DNA of 64,000 bases from Galerina marginata (taxonomy: Eukaryota > Basidiomycota > Agaricomycetes > Agaricales > Galerinaceae), in NCBI GenBank assembly GCA_023014335.1, contig JAECYW010000012.1, forward strand, positions 682,001 to 746,000, written 5' to 3'. The number at the start of each line of letters is the position of its first letter. The first letter of the stretch is position 1. Made by a program: the position numbers and the translations under genes. Below the pieces are notes generated by a model. The model saw nothing but the letters and a program-made list of their open reading frames with translations, made no database searches and was not told the DNA's origin. Of this stretch, positions 48,369 to 59,075 are shown piece after piece.

Positions 48369-48430
48369 TTGACCAGAACCAGTGACCCCGACCCCGACCT
48401 TGACCAGAACCAGTGACCCCGACCCCGAAA
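48369..48430. repeat. 31-bp tandem duplication
   Basis: Two nearly identical adjacent units beginning TTGACCAGAACCAGTGACCC, in the leader between the LTR and the gag fragment. Confidence 0.85.
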
Positions 48431-48533
48431 TTGACCAGACTTGACCATTCTCAACCTTATCTGACCCTGATCTTCGACTTGACACCTGATCCCATCACAT
48501 TCCTTTGACACTTATTCGACTTCTTCATCTATA

Positions 48534-48815
48534 ATGGGGAAACATGACATCTACAAGCTCTCTGAGACCCCCACCGCAAACTATGATGCTTGGGAGTTCC
48601 GTACCCGCATCTCAGCGACCTCAAAGGGACTATTGGAGACGATTTTAGGAACCGATTACGAACTGTTGACCAGTGGACACAATAGTAAAGTGTGGAAGGC
48701 ATGGAAAGCGAGACAGGAAGCTGCCGCTGAGTTGCTCGTTAAAGCTCTTGACGATGATCAGCTTATTCACGTTCGCGGACTGGATTCCGAACCAGCGCTG
48801 AAGGGACGGCCTTGA
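48534..48815 (+). pseudogene. Copia-type Gag fragment
   Basis: Begins MGKHDIYKLSETPTANYDAW and continues WEFRTRISATSKG, the N-terminal pattern of Ty1/copia Gag proteins (the K-L-x-x-x-N-Y-x-x-W motif). It reaches HVRGLDSEPA, where intact Gag would continue into a W-x-x-L segment, then the frame changes and stops at 48815. No zinc knuckle, protease, integrase or reverse transcriptase follows, so this is a 5' remnant. The preceding LTR and primer site fit. Confidence 0.7.
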
Positions 48816-49619
48816 AACTGGCCCTGAAATCTTTGCATTTCGTGAACCCTATATAATTTTCGAACTTAGAATAAGTATCTATGCAGTGACTATTTAATAG
48901 TCCGAGTAGTCAGATACGCTGCATAGACTAGAGGAAATTACCGTACGCGACGAGGTGCCGCGAGCAGAACGGACTTATAACTACAGAATCAATTAAATCT
49001 GTACATTAAGGCCGCGGACTCCTGGTATTGTGAACGCGGGCCAGCCTGGACAAGTAAATCGAAAGTGCAGGTCTCTAGTACAAATAGAAAGGACTACTAT
49101 CCGAGGTTATGGGGCCACGATAAGCGCCAATGAAGTTAGCGCGCGCCTCCGCATTAGGCAATGGACGGAGCTTCTCCTTCTCAGCATCGCGTTACGGCAA
49201 TTGCCGCGGCCAGACCAAAGAAGCATCGGATGACTCGGACATATAAAAATAGACGAGGACCGGTCTGGAACTTGCTGACATCAGACGACTGATGACGACA
49301 AACGTGTCCCTAGAGATGCCGCGTCTCGCCGACGTCCTCTAAGATGGATGACTGTACAAGTTCGCGTCAGCATGGACTCCAGTGAGATTAGATACGGACG
49401 CGTCCGAGATGACCGAGAACCTCCAAGTTCTCTGGGCATCAGATGGGCTAAAAATAGAAGGAATATCAGACGCGGCCGACAAGCCAAGTCAGGAGCCGAC
49501 CAATCAGAGAGGCTTACGCGTACTACTTGAGTCAGCACTTGCCAGAGCTGATGTCTGATGAGGTCACACAGATAACGCGGAATATTGAAGTCATACAGAA
49601 TCGCGCGCGGACGCGTCTT
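48816..49619. other. Unassigned sequence in repeat island
   Basis: About 800 bp. GACATCAGACGACTGATGACG and TGATGTCTGATGAGG words at 49278 and 49550 suggest retroelement sequence. No gene seen. Confidence 0.3.
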
Positions 49620-49900
49620 AAAGATTGGTCAAGTAGTTTACGCAAATGTATCACATGTATCAGCTCTAATGTACTATAAAAGCAGTAGAACTACATAGGT
49701 AGAGACAAGCAATTTACTACCCACGAGATTATACTCCAGTCGTTTGCGCGGCACAATAAGAGTCTCTAAAATTGTAACTTGACTTCGAGGAATTTCAAAC
49801 CAATTGATTGTTCGCGTTGATAACGGAATTTCACCTTTGTGATCTGAGTGACAACTATTCGAGAGATTTGAACAACGATCCTATTTCACCTGTCTTAATT
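49620..49900 (+). repeat. LTR piece, plus orientation
   Basis: Homologous to the minus-strand piece at 44940–45260. TATAAA at 49675–49680, ACAAGCAATTTAC at about 49706, AATAAGAG (possible polyadenylation signal) at about 49757 and GAATTTCACCTTTGTGATC at about 49827 are in the order of an LTR and leader. No coding region follows. Confidence 0.65.
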
Positions 49901-50079
49901 GACTTGAACAAGGCTTCAGTGGCCATCCGATCAGCCGCGGTACGAGTACTTTGGTAGTGCGCCGCGTGTCTGAGACCTGGACTGTAGCAGGAACAACTTC
50001 GAGGGTTGTAGACTGTTCTGGACATTGTAGTATCTATCACGTTCACGTTAGTACATCAGGAAAAAGAGGTTTGGCCCTA

Positions 50080-50760
50080 GAGAAACCTAGGCGTCCCTAG
50101 GCGTCTTTAAAGACTATAAAGACATGAAAGACCCAAAGATCCCCAGGTAATCTTCAAAGCAAGGTGACTTGGGAACTTTGCTTTACAATAGCCTGGGGGA
50201 AACCTCAAAGATATTTATAACATAAACATAACAACTTGAAAGACAAGCTAAAGCAGTCCCAAGTAGAGCCAGAGCATCCCAGAGTATTATCCAAAGCACC
50301 CTAGGTGGGTTACAAATGGAGTCAGAGTATTGATAGGTCATTTTGAAAGCTTGCCTGATGTATCCCTGAAGTGTCTCAAAGCGCTCTGGAGGCCTTTCCA
50401 AAGCCATATCAAGGTGCCTCAAGTTGTCTTTAAAAGGCTTTGAAAGTATGGTCAGAGTGATCTTGAGGCACTCTAAAGACAATCCAAGCTTGATCCAAGC
50501 CACCTAAGAATGTCTCAATACATCTTCAGAATTTCAATAGCATGATTTGAAAGTACCCCCAAAGCAATTTAGAAGCAACCCAAAGCCATCTTAAGCTGTC
50601 ACAACTCTTCTTCAAAATAGCCACAACATGCTTTGGAAGTATTGTCAGAGAGTATGTAAAGAGCCTTGGGAGCCCTATTAACATGCTTTTGGATCGTCCA
50701 GAAAGATCTGTAGAGTAACTTCAGAGCAACCCGAGAGTATCACCAGAGTCTTTGAAAAGA
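50080..50760. repeat. Degenerate low-complexity repeat
   Basis: Irregular repetition of words such as CCAAAGC, TTTGAAAG, CAGAG, AAGCCA and CCTCAA over nearly 700 bp, with an approximate unit of 25–35 bp but no clean period. No coding potential. It lies just downstream of the DUF6532 gene. Confidence 0.45.
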
Positions 50761-50973
50761 TCATAGGAGCAGCTTCAATGTATAGAGAAAATGATCTGGG
50801 AGAATCGTAGATGTCTTCACAGGGAACCTGGGTTGCATTAAAAAGCATGGTATTATTATTGGGAGAGCAGATAAATGATGCAGGTGACAGGGAGGGACTA
50901 CATGTAGAAACTGGCATTGAATAAAACTCGTCAAAATGCAGATGCGAACAGCTCCTCAGTAGCGCTCCTTTTG

Positions 50974-52938
50974 TCAATCAGCGGTAACATCTGCTTCTTC
51001 TGCCGGCGTTTTGTCTCCTGCTTTCGCCAATTCAACTTCGTTAGCCTCCCATTCTTCACCTAGCTGATTGAGTGCTGCAAAATCAAGGCTTGCTAAATCC
51101 TTTCCTTGATCAGCATCATCAAAGAAATCAGATCGGCTTGAGCTACAGAAAAAGCATTAGATCAGAGTACTATATAGAAATAGAAGTCATACAGAAGACG
51201 GCCGCAAAGATCATTCATAAAAAATTTGGCGAAGCTAGGGGCGTTCTTGACGAGCGTCTTCCAGTTACCTAAATGATGAGCGTAGCTATAACCAATGTTA
51301 ATGGATGGCTCCTAAGTAGTAGAAATACGAACATTTGCTTAGCTATATCCTCCGAAAAAGTTGTTTTATTCATTTGTTTACCATTGCTCCATTCTTTCAA
51401 AGAGTGCTCAATCTAAACAGGACTGCTGAGATCATTCAAGAAGAGAAAGAAATAACATACGACAGTGATGGCAAGAAGAACCATAGAAAGAGGAACCTCC
51501 CTGTCTTCAGCGATCTTGGTAGTGGTCTCAACATCTGCATTGGACCTTGAAGACGAGGAAAACCATTGGCTCTCGACAACCTCAAGAATGAGATCACTGC
51601 CAAATGGTTTCTTCTTGTTGTAGGTGCGCTTCTACAAATTAAAGTAGTCAGTATATTATCAAAAGAAAGTTGTTATTCATACCACTACGTCTACTTCCCC
51701 ATACATAAATCGTGACTCGGTCAACAGCCATTGCACGTCATCCCTGACCTTATCTTGTATCCCGTTGAGACCAAAAAAGCCACGAACTCTTTCACGAGCT
51801 TTAGTTATGACGTTGCTGAGTAGCTGTGACCTTCCATACATTGTCTAGAATAGATCAAGTTAGCCACTATTAATGGATTGATGTGTGAGCTTACGAATGT
51901 AATTAACTTCTTCTTCGTATTGTAATCCTTGGATGCACGACTAAGAGCGTCTTTGAAGCTGGGATCATTGCTGATCTTCGATGCCTCCTTGACTGTATTC
52001 CAAGCAAAATCAATTCGAGCCACTCGGCTATGAGGAGGAAACGGTCCATGCGGGTTGTAAATCGAGGTCATCCTAACATGAGACTTCGATGAAATGGCGA
52101 GACGGCGAGTTTTTGGAGTAAAGTCGCCTTCAGTCACCTTTGAGCTATTGGAAGACTTGGTCGCCCCACTGTCACGGTGACTGGCAGGAGTAGATGAACG
52201 AGATCGCCGAGAGAAGGGAGTAGTTGATCGTGAATCATCAGCTTCAAACATCATCTAAAATAGTATAAGTTAGAATAGCATCTCAAGAAAAAGTCAAAGA
52301 CAAACTCCATTATCCTCGAAGCCAGTGTTGGCCATATCACCGTCCTCAAAATCATATTCTACATCAACATCAGCGTCACCTTGGTCGCTTTGGAGATCAT
52401 CAGCGCCTCCATCCTGGCTTCCAGTCTCGTCGTCGTCCGCATCGTTTCTATTTGTCGTACTCGGATTGATTGGGCGTAGGCCACCGGCCATTTCAAGTTC
52501 CTCAGGATCAAGGGTAATGGTTTGAGTCCTCATCCTCTTGGCGGGAGGGCCAGAAGTGTCAGCGTCATCATCACCTTCTTGCTCCATAAGGGCTCGATTT
52601 CGACCTCGGATTGCTAAAAAAAAACCACCTATTGATCAGAAATGTTGGATCAAACGTAGAAATCACATGCCTTCAGTTTCGGCAGCTTGAGCAGCTTTCT
52701 TCTGTCGGTCAAGTTGTACTTGCATAGCCTTGTAAATGGCTAGGTTCTCCTCATTGATTTCAACATCGCCAGAGGAGGTGCCAGCTATTTTTTTCTTCTG
52801 CCTAAGGGCCTTGGCCTTCTGCGCTGAATTCCCTCCGGTGTTTTTCTGCTTTTGGTTGACAGGTCCGGAGGTTTTATGAGCCGACGTCGAAGTGTTGGAG
52901 GTCGAAGTAGCAGCAGTGGCAGCTCGTCGAGTTTGCAT
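50974..52938 (-). CDS. DUF6532-domain protein
   Basis: Multi-exon gene starting MQTRRAATAATSTSN at 52938 and ending EEADVTAD at 50974. The N-terminal third is disordered: a Ser/Thr/Lys-rich part, a short basic stretch (KALRQKKKIAG), then an acidic region (DADVDVEYDFEDGD). The folded part matches the agaricomycete family DUF6532: RRLAISSKSHVRMTSIYNPH, RVARIDFAWNTVKEAS, ERVRGFFGLNGIQDKVRD, then WLLTESRFMYGEVDVV, LILEVVESQWFSS, VPLSMVLLAI joined by splicing to EHSLKEWSNGKQ. About six introns. The family has no known activity. It lies in tandem 204 bp downstream of the TET/JBP-like gene on the same strand. No break seen; the terminal two exon borders are less certain. Confidence 0.75.
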
Positions 52939-53141
52939 GGTGGAGTTATATTTGAAGGAGGTGAGATGAATTATAGAACAGTAAAGAGGAAGCAGTAAGC
53001 AAGTATCGTCGAAGAAGGTGGTTCGAAAGTGAAAGGCCATGGGAATTAAAAAATGGTCTTATATGGAAAACGTGCTTGGTTTCCATATTTGACCAATTAT
53101 GTAAGAATATTTCACTAAAATATTCGAATGCCATTGTCACT

Positions 53142-56100
53142 CTACATATGTTTTTCTACGTGCATATAGATATTATTCTGCCAGTTATTACGATTTTTAA
53201 CCCAGTTGTCACCTGAGCTATCGGAATGGAGAACAAGGGAAGCTCGTTCTCCTTTAAAGTCCATATTAAAATGGCTGATCCTTGCAGACAAAAAAACAAC
53301 CATGTCTCCGCAAAGTAGTTGGAGTCGAATACCTGGTTCCAGAAAACATATATCGCCTCCTTGACAGTTATCGCCTGAGATTGCCATGACAATACAGAGT
53401 TTCTTGTCATTGACGTCTCGATGAATCCTTGTAGAAACGTTGAAATTGATAACGAAACCACTGAATGGGTATGCTGGCGAGAATCCATCACCTGGTAGAA
53501 TGTCGGCATATTGTCCAATAATTTTGTAGTCTTCAGGTAGAAGTTCCTTGAGCTATACCAAATTTAATCAAGGAAGACTAATAAACTGAAAGGCTTACCG
53601 TCTCACTAATCCAATCAAAAACATCTTGAAAACATTCGGAGAGAAGTTGGTACTCTGTCATGTGTTTCTGAAATTCCTTAGAAGTTCGAGGAGTAAAGGT
53701 TGAGGTATTAGGTCTTCTAAGACCCTCCTTCCTCAGAGTCGCAGGCTCTGCATCGGAAGGAGCTCCTTTTCCCTATCAAATAAGTACTCATAAGTGTTAC
53801 TGATACAAAGTGAAAAAGAACGCTGGCATACACTTGTTGAATAACGATTCCACCAGCAAAAATGGAGCGCCAGAAACTCAAAGTCCTTTTTCTTTGCTGC
53901 TGAATCGGTCCAGGTCATTCTATCTGGACAAGCGGCATTCACACAATGATAGAGGCGGTCTTTCAAGTGTTGAGGCATATCTGGAATGGCCAACAATATC
54001 AGGCCGTCATCAACATCATTAATTCGTAGACGCTTTCTGAAGAGAAAGACTGAGAGTCAAAAACTTAAGATGAGAAATAAGAATTGGACATACCCATCCA
54101 GATTGGCATGCGTTATATTTGTATAACGAGCTTTAGTCTTCTTCCCAAGTTTTAACTGCTTTATAAGCTATGAATTGATTTAAGGTTAGCATTTAGAGAG
54201 ATCAAAATAGTAAGACTGACAGTTATCGAAATTTCTTCTAGTGATTTGCATATAGTTGCTTTTCCAGCAGCAGCTCGCTCTTTGACAGTAAATTGGTGAC
54301 GATCCTCTGTTTTATATTCCACCTCGATGTTCCTTGGCAGTTCCGGATTGAAGTTGGTTTTGATAACATACAACTCAGCCTTGGAGAGTGATTTATGCGT
54401 ATTGAAGTTGAGGTCTTCTTCTTCCGAGTCATATCCAAGGCTGGTGAGTGGTGAAGGAACATCAAATGCGTCTGAGAGATTAATCTGTGCAGGGCACTGA
54501 GTAGTTGATGGCATCGATGATAAAACTGAATGGTTTATCAGGTGATATGGGGTGATAAGACCATGTAGTGGGTCGTAGCAGGTTTTCCAGGTTTGTATGC
54601 ATCGATTTTTAATGAACGCGCTACAGAAATTCAGTGAATAAAAATTGAACATTATGGAAAATGTCACGTACTTAAAAGTTATTGAGTTGAAAAACTCATC
54701 AGATCGCTCTAAATCGCCAGCTTCAATTTCTGGGATAATTCCACTGCTCACGAGAAGCTCCTGGCTAAACAGAGTTGAAAACTTGATTCGAAATTGCCGC
54801 CTTAGAATTGCGATAACAGGAAGGATATCCTGGATCACTAGTTTACCAAGTAAGCTATCTGGAATTTTGTTAAACATTGTGCTTGTACATTAGATAACAC
54901 TTGAATCATACCACGATTAGGACAGCGGAAGAGATAGTTGATTCGTAGGATTATATCATGCGTTAATGCTCGAATTTCTGAACGTAAGCCTCGTGCGGCT
55001 GCAATGGCTAAAATGAAGATTGATCCTAAACATTTCTTTAATGATGAGTTACACAAGCAAGGTCAGATAAACGAACCTCCTCCTGCCAAGAGGCAGAATT
55101 TGGCAGCGTCCGACACATATGTTGCAAGGGTTCTGGGAGTTTTCTTACTTTTGATGGATTTAAGAACTGTCGTCTTAGTCTGTTTTCGTGATTTACATTC
55201 ACTAAACAATAAGTCAATTTCAATCAGATTATACAAGGAAGAAAACAGAACATACCTGATGACCTTGCAGCGGATTTGGATTGCATTGATCATGAAAACA
55301 AAATTAGTCATGGCTATATTTTCATCTGCCAGACCACATCTATCGGCTAGATTCTCAAGGCTATTGTCCAACAAGACAGATCCGATACTCCGTTTCCAAT
55401 GAATACTATTGGTGGAGCTTACATCAAGAAACTGGAACATCTTCATGATCGAGTTGTCCTGGTTTAATGGATCTGCAAGTAGCTGCCCACAAGCAACAGA
55501 AAGCTGGACAACGAAGTAATAGCCTGGCTGGGAGATGACCTGGATTTCTGGCTCTGGGCGCAAGTCTAATCGTCCTGCTTGGAGAACGCCTCCAATTTGC
55601 AGTTGTTGCCCACCCTCGGACTCGTGAATCTGTTCGGATGGATCGAATGTTTCTTCGTGCAAATCTCGTCCATTGACCTCTGAACGTGGGCGAGGGTCAA
55701 CAATCCATGATGCAGCAGCTGGAGCAGCTGCCCCCCGAGTCTTACATTTTTTCCCCGTTTTTTCAGCGTTTTGAACACCACGCCCACGCCCACGCCCACG
55801 CCCGCGACCACGCCCGCGCCCGCGCCCCCCACGCCCCTGACCCTGCTCTGTCTGCTCCTGTACGACACCGTTTCGGGGACGAAGAGTATGATAATTTTCA
55901 CCCGATGTTGGTTCGTTTTCTCTCTCGTCTTCATTGATGCCGGCCACATCAGTTCCACCGATCGGTTCTTCATTTTCTGGGCTGTGTGCATCCTTGTGGC
56001 CATGTTCATCATCTTCCCTTTCCCCGTCTGTGATGTCGCCTTGCTGATCTACCGCGCCAGATTGATCTTCGAGCATCCCCTGACTAGCTTCACCCAGTAG

Positions 56101-56736
56101 TTGTCCGAAATTTAAACGTTTTCGGGGACTTTGAGTTGGACTTGCACTAGAAGACCGTGCTCGACGACCAAGAATAGAGTATGGAAGGGAAGGGCTCAAA
56201 TTTGAGGTTAAAGAAACAGGCCTCGAGGAGTGGATAGAAGAAAAAGGTGAGCCCAGGTGAGGCGAAAGACCAGAAAACAGATGCGGAGGGGTTTCAGAGA
56301 GAGGAGTCCTAGGATTTATAGATAGTCCAGGAGACTTGGGCAGTCCAGAACCTTGAACTGGCGTTTTCGGAGCCAACTGGTTGTGTCTGGTCAATGGAGA
56401 AGTTTGAGAATTACCAAAAACCTTTGAAAGAGTAAAGTTAATTCACGTCTGTAAGATATTCAACCAACTCACAAACATCCCATCTTTCTCTGGGGTTGGG
56501 TAGTTATAAGTATGTTTTTGATACTGAGCAAATGGTCAAAGATTAATTCCAACCAGACTTTTGGAAAGTAAGAAATTGAGCCATACCTGTACGTTATATC
56601 CCTGAGGTTGCCCATGGGATGCTAAATGAGCCTCCAACTTCGATGTTATATTGACCAGATTCCTTGGGAGGTTTTGATCGCGTTTGAGATACTCGAGTAA
56701 CTCCAGCTGTTCGTGTGCATTCAGAATATGGGACAT
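53142..56736 (-). CDS. TET/JBP-like 2-oxoglutarate/Fe(II) dioxygenase, fungal KDZ-associated type
   Basis: Predicted DNA-base (methylpyrimidine) dioxygenase of the fungal TET/JBP family. The C-terminal exons hold the double-stranded beta helix: GFVINFNVSTRIHRDVNDKK with the iron-binding H-x-D (His codon at 53423–53421, Asp at 53417–53415), GGDICFLEPGIRLQLLCGDM, the distal His in RISHFNMDF (53273–53271), and GERASLVLHSD, whose Arg should bind 2-oxoglutarate. All expected catalytic residues are present. The start at 56736 (MSHILNAHEQLELLEYL) joins by introns to YNYPTPEKDGMF and a long Ser/Pro-rich region with a run of about ten R-G units at 55830–55785. Middle exons (55560–54000) include DDGLILLAIPDMPQHLKDR and WTDSAAKKKDFEFLALHF. 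Over ten introns, no break found. Family members of this type often sit with KDZ transposons; a KDZ fragment lies 2.3 kb away. Confidence 0.78.
55785..55832 (-). repeat. Arg-Gly codon repeat in the dioxygenase gene
   Basis: Six-base units (CGCCCA/CGCGCC-type on the plus strand) encode about nine R-G pairs in the disordered N-terminal half. RGG/RG tracts often bind RNA or DNA. Confidence 0.75.
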
Positions 56737-57159
56737 TGGATACAGAGGTGACTGAATCTTGAGACGTCATTTTGCATTGGAAAGGTAAATCACATGATCG
56801 CGATGCGTGTGAAAATAGAGAAATCATTTCCTCAATCTTGGACTTCCCATATTCATACAGTATAGAATTAAAGGTTTCTAACATAAGTACTCGCCGCAAC
56901 GATAGCTGAAACAGTGACTGTCGTTCCGAAATCTGAGAGAGAGTCTAAGTACGACCTTTCCATTGAGAGTCTAGACGAAAGAACTGCCGGCTGGTAGAGG
57001 CCTCAGTTATGTACATTCAGAATTTACTGCGGGTGTATTCCAGTCCACGAATATCGTGGATGTAAAGTAGGGGGAATGTTTAGCATTGATATCTTGGTCG
57101 AAAGCTGGCAGAGGCAGCTTGGTGAGGAATCGGAATTGCCGAAGGCGTGGCTTTGTAGC
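56737..57159. other. Upstream region of dioxygenase gene
   Basis: About 420 bp between the dioxygenase start and the last P4-ATPase-like fragment. It contains a 6-bp-stem hairpin (CCACGA, ATA, TCGTGG) at 57046–57060. No gene seen. Confidence 0.35.
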
Positions 57160-57935
57160 TGATCACTAGGGCTCGGTCTGCGTTTCCGGCTTATCAGCAA
57201 GTACTCTGTGGCATAGAGCCAAACCACGGAAGAAGGCGATGAGGTGTTTGTGTTGCTCTGAAGAGTGGTTTGTCAGATCTTCTGCAAACTTTGGCAACAC
57301 CAGTGTGAGCTTATCGGCTTGCATTCTTGAACGAGCGCTCTATGATGTTGATCATCTGCTGCTTCAGCGTAGCTAGCTTCTCGTTGAGCTCCTGAGGGTC
57401 GAGCGCCTCTGCGTTGCCTTCGCGGGTCATAAGACATGAGCTAAAGCATAAAAGATGAGATGTAAATCATCGAACGGAAAGATAAGGAGCGTACACGAAA
57501 GTGATGACCGCGTTGACAATACTTGAAGAAGTTGGGTCGGTAGCGATCTCAAAGAAACCAGCACTGGTCCGATATTGAAATTGGTCTCCTCCTTGATCTT
57601 GCTCCGCTTCGCAGGAGTTTCAGCCCCGTTGAGCATAATCTTCGTGTTGGCACCGATGAAAACGACCAAGCCAATTATCCGCCTAGTGTTTCAAATCGCA
57701 TACCCATGTAAAAGTAGCTCGTTGATGGTGACAGGCCACCGTGATACGTGTAGAGGTTCTGATGTGGGGGCTCTGAGTCCCGATGTCGTCCTCCGAAGTG
57801 ATGCTGGTCGTTGCCCTGACGGCATTGCACGGTTTCAAATTCGTTTCACGTCCAAGTTCTTCGTCTCGAGGTAGGACATATTGTCCTTCTCCAATGGCAC
57901 GATGGGTTTCTCGAAGTTCTGGACCACGGGAACCG
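57160..57935 (-). pseudogene. P4-ATPase (phospholipid flippase) fragments, frameshifted
   Basis: Pieces of a Dnf-type aminophospholipid-translocating ATPase in the order of the parent protein. DNMSYLETKNLD runs into the family's LDGETNLK motif, but a single base is missing at about 57850, so the reading frame shifts; ETNLKPCNAV and TSITSEDDI continue in another frame. Then DSEPPHQNLYTYHGG, an internal deletion, PVTINELLLHG, VFIGANTKIMLNGAETPAKR and SKIKEETNFN, followed by NPTSSSIVNAVITF-like text. The last parts are EALDPQELNEKLATLKQQM, ADKLTLVLPKFAEDL and FFRGLALCHRVLADKPE. The phosphorylation-site DKTGTLT was not seen. No start or stop of its own. Continuous in orientation with the ABCA fragment upstream. 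Confidence 0.78.
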
Positions 57936-59075
57936 GATTCCGGAATCGACTTTGGCCAGCACAAATAGGAGGAAGAGGATCCAAATGATGAGATAGAGGA
58001 TTGGTCCATCATAGTGCGTTATGGTGTCTAGCTGAGCGCTGGAAGCGACTTTCTCTCCGTCGCAGAGCAGGGAAAATTGGTTGACGGACACCGGGGTGGC
58101 TTGGGTCTGTGTTAGCGCATCACGGAAACTGAGATAAAACCATGTCATCTTACCAACCGGAGATACCAAGCAAGGGTGAAGTGGATGATGTTCATGATCC
58201 GCAGGACGTGTTCAGGGAGAGCCGTGAATAGTGTGACGATATAGCCTGTGAGGTACAGCTAAGGTGGAGGCGAGCGCGTTAGGGGTGCGGCGTCGACAAG
58301 AGAAAGAGACAAACACTCACTAGGAAGATTATGAATTGCGAGACCGTGAGTATGGCGAACACTCCAAGCGGCGATTTGACGATGATATAAACGAGAAGCG
58401 TCCTGGAAAACCCATACAGGCAAATGACAAACCACTGCATGGAGGAAAGTGAGTGTCAGGCACGAAAATGGTAGAGGATTCACTGTTGAAGACGCACCAA
58501 TAACCCGACGTCCTGGAATTTATTCCCAAGAAGACTATAGGCTATGGCAACGAAGGTGACGACGACAGTAAACATCGGATCGAACATCAAATGGCCAAGC
58601 CATAAGCTGAGAGGATTTGAAAGGTCATTCGATAACTGCATCGCTTGAACGGAGAAGTGCCGTTCCTTTGCGACGTATAGGGTAAAGAAGGCAGGGAATA
58701 CAGCCTATAAACAGCTCAGCAAACCAGGAATAACAGGACGAGAAAAACTAACTCGCCATTGCAGCCCCGAAAAAGGACAGCCACTGGAGGGTAGACAAAG
58801 TTTCAGAAGACGAAACTGGCAAAGTTCGAAGGACGGGATGATTCTCCTTGAACTGCTCGAGGCGTTGAGCGCACGGCTGTAGAAAAGATTTGAGGCCGCT
58901 GAACATGCTGAGGTGGAACGTATCCATCTCGTAGACAATGAGGTAATCGCCCTTGTCGAAGTCCATAACAAACCCGCCTTGCGTGCTGATATTCTGGAAG
59001 TTCTCGCTGACGTTCTTTACCACCATGTTCTTGTCGAGGACAGGTATGAAAGTGGTGTTATCCACGGGATCATGC
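57936..59075 (-). pseudogene. ABCA-type ABC transporter, second membrane domain fragment
   Basis: Reads as part of the second half of a full-size ABCA transporter. FVMDFDKGDYLIVYEMDTFH and SSETLSTLQWLSFFGAAMA lead by an intron to VFPAFFTLYVAKERHFSVQA and SNDLSNPLSLWLGHLMFD, a segment very typical of fungal ABCA proteins. Later exons add KSPLGVFAILTVSQFIIFL, LYLTGYIVTLFTALPEHVL and HYDGPILYLIIWILFLLFVL. Introns near 58690–58752, 58492–58440, 58320–58261 and 58150–58085 keep canonical sites, so the fragment was taken from genomic DNA, not from a processed transcript. No nucleotide-binding domain follows; the sequence changes to P4-ATPase after KVDSG. Confidence 0.72.

Noticed and set aside
57046..57060. 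Hairpin CCACGA…TCGTGG as a Helitron end for the captured fragments
   Set aside because: No CTRR at the normal distance of about ten bases on either strand; only CTGG directly next to the stem. Not enough to call an end.
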